This document shows positions 48,701 to 58,388 of a stretch of DNA of 64,000 nt, piece by piece. Every line of letters starts with the position of its first letter. Position 1 is the first letter of the stretch. The position numbers and the translations under genes are program-made. The notes under the pieces were generated by a model. It ran no database searches and was not told the DNA's origin. It worked only from the letters and a program-made list of their open reading frames with translations. Source of the stretch: Anthonomus grandis grandis (Eukaryota > Arthropoda > Insecta > Coleoptera > Curculionidae); NCBI RefSeq assembly GCF_022605725.1, contig NC_065546.1, forward strand, positions 32,670,227-32,734,226, in the 5' to 3' direction.

Positions 48701-51700
48701 ACAAATCGTCCTTATCTTTACATGTCAGCCCTTAACATTCCGATCGGTTATCGTTTTCTTTTTTTATTAATTTTTGATGATCGACAAAAACCAGATAAAA
48801 TATAATAAGTAAAATAAACCCACGTCTTACAAGTCCAATCTCATGAATGTCAAGGGAGTCAATAAAACAGTTCTAATAGTGGACTCCTTTAAGTTTCTCG
48901 GGATGCATGTTGATCCATTGCTAACTTGGAGTCAGCATTGCAAGACACTAATCTCCATACTAAACAGTAACTATGCTCTGGTCCGCAAGCTCGATACAAT
49001 TTATTCACTGATACCCTTTTAAATTATACTATGTGTCTTGCATTCAATCAATATTGAACTATGGAATTGTATTTGGGGGGGTCGTCTATTGAAGCTATGG
49101 GTGTTTTTAGAGCACAGAATCGCATCGGTAGATGTGTTTTTGGTGTTTCAGCAAGTAGTTGCGTATGTATGGCGTACAGCACTAGCTGTACGCCATATTT
49201 TAATAAACTGGGGGTTTTGACTGCTCCATCTTTATATTTTTTGGCATTGGTTATGTCTGTCAACAACACACACAACACTAATCAGAGGAAATGTCAATGA
49301 TTACGAGAGGTTGTGGTCACTTACGCATTCCTCTACATCATTCAGCTTTTTTTGAAAGAGTGCTTAATTTCAGGGCGGTAAAAGCCTAAGGCTCTTTATC
49401 ACAGTGCATTAGAGAAATAAACAGTGTCAAAATGTTTAGAAGCAATGAAAGTCCTTGAAGAAGAATGTCTCTATAGTTTTAATATGTGGTAGATATTACG
49501 GTACGTGAATGCATTGGTATTGGTACTATTCCTTGTATTTTTTCTTTTATTTCTATGGATAAATAAACCTCTTTTATTACCTATTAGGTGTCTGGTTGAT
49601 GTATCTTAACTGTGCGTTTGTATTTTATCTTTTTTAGCATATTTGAAATTTTGTTACTAAGTTTTAATTATGTTAAGCGTGAAAGTAAGCATTATATATA
49701 TTTGTTATGTTATTAAATTGTATCACACACAGTACTATAATGGTTTTGACGTTGCTTTTTTATAAGAGATCATTTTGTTGGCAATAAATGATATTATTAT
49801 TATTATTATTATTATTATGATTATCTCAGTTTTTACAAAGACTTATTACCAGACTTACAGATTATAAAAATCAGGTCAGAGAAAATTAAGTACCGGTATA
49901 TTGAAGTCTGAAAAGATGTGATAGTCAGGGATATTGGGCTATTAAATATTTTAATGCCCTACCAGTAAATTTTAGAGAATTGCCTGCGGTTAAGTTTAAG
50001 TGTACAAAAATAATTTTGGTAGCAAATGCTTTTTATTCTTATGACAATAAGTTTTTTAATTATTATAGTGCCTAATGATTTTTAGTTTTGATAGAGGTTT
50101 TATTTTTAATTGAATATTGTGAATCCTGATCTGATTGTTTTTGATGCATGAACAGAATGTTGAAAAACGGGTTTGTGGATCGAAATAAAACGACACGCTT
50201 GCTAAGTATTTAGAATAGAACTGACAACTTTTATTCTAAGTAGTAATCGTTAACCGCACACAGCAAATAACCAACAGAAATAGAAACAATGGAACATGTG
50301 TTACATTGTACATATTATCTAGATGGCGTTACTTACATTAGACTAAATAATAAACTGAATAGCATGGATTTATTTATATTATATTTTATACTTTTGTCGT
50401 ATATACACGAGTGAAAAGATGAAGATTTAAAAGAAATATAAAGTGTGTTGTAAATTTAAGTTGTTCACTGTTTTACAACTGATTAATAATGGTTAATAAT
50501 TTTTTTAAAGGAAATAAGAGGAATGATTCATCTTATAGTGTTGCTGATCATAATATTCAGTACTGCAGCACAGTAAAGGACCTTGAAATATGGTTTGATG
50601 AACAACTAACCTTTTATACACACATTAATAATATAATCTTAAAATCGTCCAGGGTTGTCGGCTTTGTGCTTCGCAAGTGTAGGTACGGATTTCTCACTGG
50701 AGACCTGCAAGAGAGTTTATTTCTCACTTGGAGTTTCTTTGCTCGATTATGATTCAATGGTTTAGTCACCATTTTACATGAACAGCTGCTTAGCCTTGGA
50801 ATGGGTTTATTCGATTTTATATTTTTTTAAGCTAAATATGAGAATTCCTGATCATATACAGGGTGTCCCCTTTTAAATGGTCAAAAATGCTAGAGTATAT
50901 ACAGGAGCCATAAAGAAGTAGTTTGAGATAGGACACCGATGGTCGGACGAGCACCGTTTTCAAAATACAGGGTGTTGAAATTAAAAGAAAAATCGTTTTT
51001 TTACCTCTGTATTAAAAACGCTTATAGCGATTTGAATGAAACTTTTGGGTTTTAAATTATAGGTGGTGAGGCAACTTTTTGAGGAATTGCAGGTCATTTG
51101 ACCTGTCCAGGGACGGAGTTGCAGCACGTGTATCATTACAATAAAAAATAAATAATTTAATTAAACAATAAAGAATTGAAATTAAAAAAAAATAAAAAAC
51201 AACTTAAAAAGAACAGTTTAAGCAATAAAAAAACAATTTAAACAATTCAAACCAAATGCACCTGATGACCCAAGATACGCGAGCAGAGATGTACAAGACC
51301 CCTGGATCGTTTCTCAGAAAGTCCGCAGCTTTAATGACAATTAAATGGTTAATATGGTTGTTAATTCTGTTAGAATTTAATAGTTTATTATTGTGGTTAG
51401 ATTATAAATGAATTATTTTGTTGTATTATTCTTTTTTGTAATGGGACTGGTCCCGTATAATAATAATAAATAAATAAATAAAGTGAACTTGGCTACTTAC
51501 AGCAAAACTTTTTACGGAACTCTCCTCTGGGTATAAAATTAAATCTGAACAATATCGTATAAAACTGACATTGATTAAAGTTCTGTTTTTATTTTAGCGA
51601 TGGAGGATAAAGATTTCATTAGGGAAAATAAGAACATTAAGCCGAAGACGGTGAAACAGAGCCCGGTGAAAGTTCTGGCGCAGGCACCTGCGAATTACCA

Positions 51701-52055
51701 ACGGGGGGTCGTGCCTAAATACCTGCGCGACCGGAAGGACGATGCCTCTTTGGGGGAACAGGACGCGGAGTGTCCTCCGGGGCATGTGTTGCTGCCGGAG
51801 GAGGAGAGGAAGGAGACTCTGAGGGTGTTAAGGCAAAGTGAGGGAATGTAAGCCTTAGTGACGGTAATATTATACTCGTTTTTAAATGTTGTAGGCTATG
51901 CCGATCGAATTCAGGAATTGAACATGATGCCGGTGAGGAATGATACTTTAAAAATGAGGAAACGAAAGATGGAAATCGAGGAGGAACTAAAACGGATCGA
52001 CGGAGGTATAAAAGTGTTTCAACGGCCGAAGGTGTATGTTAAAATAAATGCTTAA
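39781..52055 (+). CDS. ENKD1: enkurin domain-containing protein 1 (ENKD1-like), five coding exons
   Basis: Exons 39781-39820, 40005-40295, 40352-40570, 51598-51837 and 51895-52055 join with matching phases into 951 bases (316 residues plus stop); all introns are GT-AG. The start ATG has an in-frame TGA six bases upstream. The N-terminus has RRNFIKENVKSIKQMQ, matching the basic helix of ENKD1. Exon 4 has KDFIRENK, VKVLAQAP and RGVVPKYL. The C-terminal enkurin domain (about residues 225-312) has PPGHVLLPEEERKETL, DTLKMRKRKMEIEEEL and IKVFQRPKVYVKI. ENKD1 is a microtubule- and cilium-associated adaptor in vertebrates; the role here is inferred. Exons 4 and 5 are GC-rich compared with the TE-filled 11 kb intron 3. 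Confidence 0.9.
40626..43075 (+). mobile_element. mariner-type element with about 460 bp inverted repeats and CAGGGTG ends
   Basis: The ends CAGGGTGTAACATAAGTGAT (40626) and the inverted copy ending CACCCTG (43075) are bordered by TATA on each side. The arms match over about 460 bases (40626-41090 against 42600-43075), including TCTCGAAAACGAAGC, TCGCCCGGTACATTTTTTGT and AGGCCCGAGA. The transposase is on the plus strand between the arms. It is inserted in ENKD1 intron 3, same strand as the gene. Confidence 0.93.
41223..42283 (+). pseudogene. mariner-type transposase (DUF4817 HTH), one stop and one frameshift
   Basis: The likely start ATG is 41223 (MNNAELAQMHFIYGLADGNG), the DUF4817-type N-terminus typical of this insect family. 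An HTH follows (STRRLSLQFNISHKSVWRVL). The nuclease has ILFTDEACFS (first acid) and WFMHDGAPAHF (second acid). A TAG replaces the usual Trp codon before IGRGG near 42028 and a one-base shift falls in the G run just after. Beyond it come SPDLNPLDYFFWGYLKSLVY with the third acid and a normal end at 42283. About 350 residues, normal for the family. Only two lesions; young. Confidence 0.92.
43530..44100 (-). mobile_element. LINE 3' fragment
   Basis: Minus frame 44100-43747 reads SLFQLHLRYSIAFWGYSS, FIIQKKINSRVSSRL and LFILETACLIYKY, the C-terminal region of the LINE family at 22.9 kb. Bases 43530-43745 are probably 3' untranslated sequence. It is 5'-truncated, as LINE insertions often are. Confidence 0.8.
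44229..45187 (-). pseudogene. LINE reverse-transcriptase C-terminal half, long open frame
   Basis: A 315-codon open minus-strand frame. It reads KCGVPQGSVLGPLLFLLYVD, VVQFADDTTILW (active-site Asp pair), KECCKFLGITIDGRLRFEDH, LIESHIRYGLAFWG and VIQKKAVRYLCSAKLRDSCK. It belongs to the same CR1/Jockey-like family as the LINE at 22.9-25.7 kb. It lacks the endonuclease and fingers because it is 5'-truncated. The absence of stops suggests a recent insertion. A 30 bp perfect palindrome lies inside (44322-44351) and keeps the frame. Confidence 0.88.
45335..47137 (-). pseudogene. hAT transposase (BED finger, dimerisation block), decayed
   Basis: From 47137 the minus strand reads MSVSVVYKENKGSSLVWKHF with KCKLYPSIIK and THLQTKHN, a BED-like finger whose second Cys has become Tyr. 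The middle (46112-45609) reads IVKDCKTRWSSLAAMISRFN and the region with ALEPVKLAVSVLCRE. The C-terminus (45550-45335) has YWEAVYNCVKSIPSTSVEAE and RAFSAAGYICNKLRSNLKDD, the hAT dimerisation signature. Several frames and stops. One possible terminus, TAGGGAATCCAATCCCGC, reads inward from about 47552; no partner end was found. Confidence 0.82.
47566..48829. other. ENKD1 intron 3 sequence, no gene seen
   Basis: No recognisable frame. 48050-48250 is less AT-rich than its surroundings but shows no family resemblance. Confidence 0.5.
48830..49818 (+). mobile_element. LINE 3' half with (ATT)n tail
   Basis: The plus strand reads VDSFKFLGMHVDPLLTWSQH, ISILNSNYALVRKL, IPF then FRAQNRIGRCVFGVS and TPYFNKLGVLTAPSLYFL across a few frame changes, the post-RT region of a LINE. 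It ends GCAATAAATGATATT followed by (ATT)n at about 49793-49818. A 30 bp near-palindrome interrupts it at 49168-49197. Confidence 0.82.
49830..50090 (+). mobile_element. LINE C-terminal scrap
   Basis: Reads YWAIKYFNALPVNFRELPAV followed by FKCTKIILVANAFYSYDN with stops: the extreme C-terminus of a LINE ORF2 (FNxLPxxIR, FK, YS motifs). Confidence 0.65.
50480..50760 (+). mobile_element. LINE post-RT scrap
   Basis: An 87-codon frame reads YCSTVKDLEIWFDEQLTFYT and ILKSSRVVGFVLRKC, equivalent to the KxLGVxxDxxLxFxxHI region. Fragment only. Confidence 0.65.
50861..51150. repeat. solo CAGGGTG-type inverted-repeat arm
   Basis: TATACAGGGTGTCCCCTTTT starts at 50858. It continues with AAAATACAGGGTGTTGAAAT, ACGCTTATAGCGATTTGAAT and GCAGGTCATTTGACCTGTCC. 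The layout parallels the left arm of the element at 40626. No opposite arm is nearby. Confidence 0.65.
51151..51482 (+). mobile_element. probable LINE 3' untranslated end with (TAA/AAAT)n tail
   Basis: Noncoding, ending GGGACTGGTCCCGTATAATA and short AAAT repeats about 115 bases before ENKD1 exon 4. The assignment rests on the tail type alone. Confidence 0.45.
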
Positions 52056-52539
52056 ATATTTTTTCTAAGTTTGTTAGTATTTATTTGTGTGTAATTGGGA
52101 CCAGACATATAAGGATTGTCATGATTTGTAATTTATTATGACGTATTACTGTTTTTAGTATGAAGGTGTAAATATTAAATTCTAGTCATGTTTCAAATTA
52201 ATTGTTAATAAACTATGAATATAGCAGGATTATCATTTGTAATGCGACTTTTAATTATGAAGTTGTTTGAAACAAGCTGTATAACGTTGCTAAAACCGTT
52301 CATACACAGTGCATCCGTAAAGTAGCTGATTCATGATAAATTCAATAAAAATAAAATGGATCGTTTGAAAAAAATAATTTTAAAACGAAAAAAATTCCCG
52401 AGTCCATCGATTTTAATCTGTGTGCAATAGATTGTCCCGCCGCAATTATGCCATCTTGCAGCTTCGAGACTATGTGGATGCAAGTTTAAAAGCTTTTATT
52501 ATGCCTCAGTGCATTCCACTCTATCCTATGCCTTATTAA

Positions 52540-53097
52540 GTTAGCGTAATTTCTCCAGTATTGGGAGAGTGCTAATAAATCAAAAGCGCATTGTACGTAA
52601 ACTTACTAAACTTGTACTTAAACTTGTCCTGGTACTTTTAAAAAAGAAAAAATCCTAACTATAGTTAACATCTATATCTTGGAGTGCGCATCTCAAGTAC
52701 ATAAAAATCTTTTCAACCACATAATATCTGGAGATCTTAATTTTTATAAAACTCGAAATGCAGATAAATTATACATCCCTTTTACCCGGTTGTCGCAGGT
52801 ACAGGATGTTCCGGAAATTACATCCCTCAAAATTTTTAATAATCGCCCATGTAGAATAAAGAAAGCTAAGACTTTTCCAACTTTTAAGAAAGCTCTTAGG
52901 ACTATGCTAGCTGACTGTTCTTTTTACTCGTTGACAGAGTTCTTTAACTGTAGATTTATTGATTAAATTTAGTTAAATTTGTTTCCTTTCATATCTTTGT
53001 AATTTTATACTATTTTTATTAGGATTGTAGTTTTTTATTGACAATTCCGTTACATTGGTATGATGTCGATGGGAATAAACGATTTGATTTGATTAGG
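52540..53097 (+). mobile_element. LINE 3' end with (GATTT)n tail
   Basis: The open frame at 52679-52966 reads YILECASQVHKNLFNHIISG, YIPFTRLSQVQDVPEITSLK and DCSFYSLTEFFNCRFI, a LINE ORF2 C-terminus. It is followed by AATAAACGATTTGATTTGAT (53074-53095). Confidence 0.8.
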
Positions 53098-53126
53098 ATT
53101 TTTCTACGTGGAAATGAAATATACAG

Positions 53127-53510
53127 GGTGACTCAAAAAAGATGTCATCAATATATTTTTTAATGCAGAATCAGAAAGAACGCATTTTTTTACAAAGAAT
53201 ATGGCACAAATAGTGGTTACATAAGCAATTTTAAACGAAAAATGATGATAAAATGTAAAATCAAAGAAATACTTATCTAAATTAAATGTTCGAATTGAGC
53301 ACCGTTAACAACCTGACAATAACCAATGCGATTTAAACATTCTTTTTGAATGTTGTCAATGATATCTGGAGTAGTATTTCTAATTTCCTGGCGTATTTGT
53401 TCTTTTAAATCTTCCAAACTCGCTGGTTTAGTGACATACACTTTTTGAAGTCTCCCCATAAAAAGTAATCGAGGGGAGTTAAATCTGGCGATCTGGGTGG
53501 CCATTCAATG
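53127..53510 (-). pseudogene. DUF4817-type mariner transposase C-terminus, truncated
   Basis: On the minus strand RSPDLTPLDYFLWG (third acid region) is followed, after a one-base shift, by GRLQKVYVTKPASLEDLKEQ, RQEIRNTTPDIIDNIQKECL and NRIGYCQVVNGAQFEHLI, then stop at 53277. The element end CAGGGTGACTCAAAAAAG at 53127 is preceded by TATA. The 5' part is missing; 53610-53880 may hold its other side (AGGGGCGTG near 53640). Confidence 0.8.
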
Positions 53511-53610
53511 AACCCAATATTAAAATCGACGGGTTCGGGCATTTTTTCAGAAACGGTCCATTTAATTTTTATTCAATTTATCCGCTACTTTACGGATGCA
53601 CTGTATATAG

Positions 53611-54050
53611 GCAGTTTTTTTAAATATTGCGACAAAATTCAGGGGCGTGTTCCTTGCACGAAATCAAGCAAAGAAGTTCCTATGAACATATATCCTAAAC
53701 GGTTTAGATTTTACACTTGAGAGAAAAAACCTACTTTCTTCGACAAGTTTGATACTCCTGTAGATATTTTTTCCGAAAATTGGTACGCCGTATCCATAAC
53801 GTTTTTCCGTTTTAACGTATACACAATTTAAATTTTTATATTCGCCATTGGCGTTCATGAAGTTCATTTAAACTGGATATTTTTTTAAAGAAAAGGGTAC
53901 GGCAATGATTTTCTTGAAATAAAAAATATTTATAAATTCTTTGTAAATATTAATTTTATAAATTGTGGATAGCCATATCGCCCAAATCTGACTATCTTTA
54001 TCAAGTAATTAGAGACTTGTAAAGTCAGAAAGTGTCCTCTAAGTTGCTTA
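53611..54050. other. noncoding, possibly inner arm of a CAGGGTG-type element
   Basis: AAATTCAGGGGCGTGTTCCT near 53636 resembles ATTTCAGGGGCGTGCCCACA at 40856 inside the arm of the full element. Nothing else recognised. Confidence 0.4.
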
Positions 54051-54059
54051 AGTTTAATA

Positions 54060-55682
54060 TTAATGAAGAAGCGTACCCAAATTCCTTTCACGGTCAGCAA
54101 GATTATTCCAGTGTATAAAAAATGGTGATAAAATTTGTGTCAATAACTATAGACCTATTTCCCTGATCCTGGTAGTTTTTGAGTGCTACTTAAAAAGCAA
54201 CTATGCATTCTTTAAAAGCATTGCTTTTTTTATTGCTGGACAGTTTGGATTCCGGGAAGGTAGGTCAACTGCAGTGTCTGAGCGAAGGTTTTGTAATTAT
54301 TTATATAGTCAGGGGCTTTGAGGAAAACACATTTCTGGATTCAGTTTTCTGTTATCTTTCTAAAGCCATCACTATGCATCTTAATTAAACAGCTTTCTTG
54401 CTATGATCTTACTGGGAATGGTCTAAGTTTATTCGAGAGCTACCTAACAAATAGGAGACAAACAAGTTTTTGCAGTCGAAGCTTTCAGAAGTCAAATTTG
54501 TGAGACAGGGAATACCAAAAGGTTCCATTTTGAGCCCCTTGTTATTTCTCATTTATATAAAAGGCATAACAGCTCTGCCGTACTGTTTTGTGATCCATGC
54601 AGATGATACCAGTTTCATGACGAAGACCAATAACTTTGAAATCCTAAAAGAAGCTCTGCTTAATTTTACTATTTAAAATACTCTGTAAGTAATTGGTTCA
54701 AGGCAAATCATATTAACCTAAATCAAAATAAAACTGAATACATGATTTTCACATTAAAACACCCCCGACTCTCTAAACAATATGCTGACAAAATAACTGT
54801 AAAAGGGTTGTTGGCACAGAACACAAATATAGTTAGGTTGTTGGTAGCCTATCTTCTATTGTGCATTCAGCTTGTTTATATGGCTTACTTGTCTAAGGCT
54901 CTCTCACCGTTTTGAGAATTTGAGATACTTACCAATCCGTCACAGTATACCTATAAATCACTTCTGTATGCTTTTAAAAATAAGAGCCAATATAGAACTG
55001 ATGAGACGTATGATCAACACACTAGAAGAGAAACTGCTTTCTGTGTGCCTTTTCTTAGACTAAGAAGTTCTTAGAATGCTATTCTCCACTGTGCACCTAC
55101 CTTTACAAATAGATAACCCAGAGAAATTCGTGAATAATCACTCAATAGGTTCAAAGTTGTTGTAAAGAGATTCCTAATTATCAAGTGTGTCAGATTTTTT
55201 AACTTGTGATGTCGTTTTAAATGATTTTAAATTATAATAATTTAGATATTTCATGTCCGCGATACTATCGGTTGAACTTTGAAACATATATAAAACAGAA
55301 CTTTTTTAGCGATCTTTCTCATACTTGGCTCCAAAACTTTTAAATTCAGAATTGCTTGGAAGATGGGATAGTGTTAGCTTTATGACCTTTAAGACTAATT
55401 TTAATGAATATTTGTTAAATGGTAATTAAATAAACTACCTTTCTAGATTGTGTTACAGGCGTTCTTTAATTTCTTATTCCGCTTCTACAAAATCGTTTTA
55501 TTTAGTTAGCATTGATGTTTTTATATATTTAACTTATTTTCTTTGCTCTGTTATTAAATTATGTTTATTGGTATGTAATTCTCGATTGTAATATGTATGG
55601 TCGGTTAACCAAACAGCTCTGCTGAGATTCGTCGAGTTAAAAATGAAGGCCTTCCATTATTATTATTATTATTATAATTATA
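54060..55682 (+). mobile_element. LINE remnant with (ATT)n tail
   Basis: The plus strand holds NNYRPISLI (near 54140), FLDSVFCYLSKA (RT motif with catalytic Asp, near 54330), LFESYLTNRRQTSF, RQGIPKGSILSPLLFLIYIK (54503-54560) and VIHADDTSFM (active-site pair, near 54590). Frames change several times. The tail GGCCTTCC(ATT)n ends near 55682. Confidence 0.85.
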
Positions 55683-55929
55683 TTGTTTTTTAAATTTTAT
55701 ATCTATGCTGTGTTTAATATAAAATTTCAAACTGTTTCTGAATTATCTTAAGTTAGTTATAATGAGAATTAGTTATGCCAATGCAAGATACATTGACCAC
55801 TATAGAAACTATATTGTTGTACAATAATATATTCATTTAGAAACGTATCATCCAAGAAGAACCTTATCGCAAGAAAAAATTTGTTGCTTAAAACAACAGT
55901 GCTTATTTCATTGATTAACACCGAAATTT

Positions 55930-58150
55930 GTCAACTTAAGGTGCAACATACGAAACAACTCCTCTGACAGAGCATTGGAAGTGGCCCGAAGAGCTTGGCT
56001 GAGGGAGGAAGTCAAAAACCATTATAGAAGCTTGAATAAGGTGAATTCTGTACTAAAATACCTTTACTTTACGTTGAACTTATTCTTAGCCCATTGGGAG
56101 TTTTGTACTTTAGATTCAGCACTTAGAGATAAGGTTCAAATATTTTCTAAAAACTCCTTTTTTTCGTTTAAACCGCAAATTAAATCACCTTAAGACATCT
56201 CAAGTTCAATCTTTAAGAAAAAATAATAATAATGTATACCGTAGGCAGCTAGGAAAATGTCACTTTCAATTTCATAAAAGGTACTTGAATTTAGCAAATG
56301 TGACTTTCACACCGGACGAGGAAAGTTTTTTGAATCTTAATTTAAAATATAATTTTTCTAAGAAGACTGACTTGCGCACGCGGGAGACTTTAGCTGTGGA
56401 GGCTGAGAATGTTTTGCAGACTACTGATATTCATAATAAAAATATTTTGCGTGCTAAAATAATAAATTTTTTAAATTCTAATATTAACTCAAACTGTAAT
56501 AAATCTAATTTTAATAATAAACATCTAACTTCTCTTAAAAATAAAATAAATCACGATTTAATCCTTTCGAAAGCTGACAAGGGTAATTGCTTGATTATAC
56601 TTAAGAGGGATGATTACATACAGGTTTTGGATTTTTTGGGTTCGGGTGACTTTGTTAATGTAAACAAAGATCCTACTAGCTCTTTTTCTCCAAGGTTAAA
56701 CAAACCCTTGATAGGTGTAATCTGACTTTAGATTTTTTCATACTAGGAAAGAAAAATTATACCCTATGAATCCCAGAACTCCTCCCCTCTACGGCCTTCC
56801 TAAAATCCATAAACCCAATCTCCCTATTAGGCCAGTAGTATCGTTTGTAAACTCACCTTCTTACAACTTGTCAGCCTGGTTAAATACTACACTCAGAGAT
56901 GTAACTGGTTTTAGAAGTACTTATTCCACAAAAAATTCAGTAGAGTTGACACATTTTTTTTTAAATATCTGCATACCAGAGGGTTCAAAACTAATTTCTC
57001 TGGACGTTAAGAACTTATTTCCAAGCATTCCACCTGGTGATTGCCTTGATCTAGTCAGGTCCCTTTTGCTTAAGTCACCGCTTGACAGATTTATTGTTGA
57101 TGATCTTTTAACACTCCTCAAGCTAGTACTTGATCAGAATTTTTTCGTTTTCAACAACAGGTTTTTTAGACAAGTTACTGGACTAGCAATGGGGTCTTGC
57201 CTCTCTCCTCTTCTCAGTGAGATTTTTATGCACCATTTGGAGAAAAGGATTGTCAATGGGAAGTTTGGTGCTTTTCTCACTGTATATAGGAGATACGTGG
57301 ATGATATTTTTGTGGTATGGAATGGAAATGATCTGGAGTTGGCGGATTTCCTCATTTCTATAAACTCTCTTCACGCAAATATCTCGTTTACCATTGAAGA
57401 AGAAAGAGATGAAAAATTACCTTTTCTTGATGTTCTTATTTCAAAAAATACCAACAAACTTGAATTTGAGATCTACCGCAAACCCACCACTATGGACAAT
57501 GTCATCCAATACTCCTCAAACTCCCCTTATTCCTATAAATTTGCCACTTTTAATTCCCTTTTCTATCGCCTTTTCAACATCCCCCTTTCTAGAGAAGCTT
57601 TCCTTGATGAACTAAATATAATTAAACATATTGCTTTTAATAATGGTTTGCCACTTGATATAATTAATCGCCTTTATTCTAAATTCTATAAATCTTACAG
57701 TTGCTTTTAAAACTACAAACAGTTTAAAAAGTCAGCTAGTTAGTACAATAGATAAGGCAGATTTCTTTTCAAAATCAGGGGTATATTCATTAAGATGTAA
57801 TGACTGTAATGCCATTTACATAGGGCAATCGGGGAGAAAAATTTCCACCAGAATAAAGGAACATACAAGTTTGGTGGACAGGTATAGGGATACTGACATG
57901 ACCGAAACTAAATCGGCGTTTGCAAATCATTTATTGGCCTCCTCACATGGTTTTTCTTTAACTCAGGGAGCGGATATTTTGCATGAGTGCTCAAAAGGCA
58001 AAAAACTGGACTTGTTAGAAAAAATGGAAATTACTAAAGCTAAGAAGAGCCCTGTCCTTGTGTGTGTGAACGATATTTTCACGTTTGAACTTTAAAAAAT
58101 TATATGGATTTGATGAGACCGTGACTTTGTGTTTTTACCTCTGTTTTGTT
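55930..58150 (+). mobile_element. Penelope-like element (RT + GIY-YIG)
   Basis: The coding body is on the plus strand. Sequence just after the stop (about 58100-58150: GACCGTGACTTTGTGTTTTT) recurs, diverged, at 63095-63125 in a solo terminal unit, so this is a shared terminal segment. The 5' terminal unit is not clearly resolved; 55683-55930 shows nothing else. Confidence 0.88.
55960..58095 (+). pseudogene. Penelope-like reverse transcriptase with C-terminal GIY-YIG endonuclease
   Basis: The N-terminal part (55960-56190: VARRAWLREEVKNHYRSLNK) is separated by a frameshift from LANVTFTPDEESFLNLNLKY. A further break near 56725 precedes the RT domain: PPLYGLPKIHKPNLPIRPVV, SLDVKNLFPSIPP (catalytic Asp), TGLAMGSCLSPLL and YRRYVDDIFVVW (active-site pair, near 57290). 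LPFLDVLISKN and FEIYRKPTTMDNVIQ follow, and a frameshift at about 57705. The last domain reads VYSLRCNDCNAIYIGQSGRK and KEHT, the GIY-YIG nuclease that nicks target DNA. Three or four small lesions; otherwise complete. Confidence 0.92.
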
Positions 58151-58388
58151 TTTAATATATTCATTGATTAATCAATAATTTATTTAAACATTATAATATT
58201 CCAGAAAACTAGCTTAAACGATTATGAAAATTCACTGATTTCGCAAAAATATTTATTAATATTAATATTTAGAAAAGAAACAAGTAATGGTTGTACAGAT
58301 TTATTCCTTTATGAATTTTTACAAAATCAACCAAAATGTTACGAGCAATAAAATTCATAATACGATAAAATCTTACCTACAAGCACTC

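Larger units (their letters stand above)
52307..53603. mobile_element. 1.3 kb mariner-type shell with about 105 bp inverted repeats, filled with other elements
   Basis: CAGTGCATCCGTAAAGTAGC at 52307 and its inverted copy ending at 53603 form terminal inverted repeats that stay similar for about 105 bases (both contain GAGTCCATCGATTTTAAT-like sequence inward). The right end is followed by TATA, and TA lies two bases before the left end (52303-52304). Inside are a LINE 3' end and part of a CAGGGTG-type transposase, so this is a nested composite just downstream of ENKD1. Confidence 0.75.

Noticed and set aside
51600..51851. ENKD1 exon 4 as a separate small gene starting at ATG 51600
   Set aside because: A good acceptor precedes it, the phase fits exon 3, and the KDFIRENK to RGVVPKYL region matches the middle of ENKD1.
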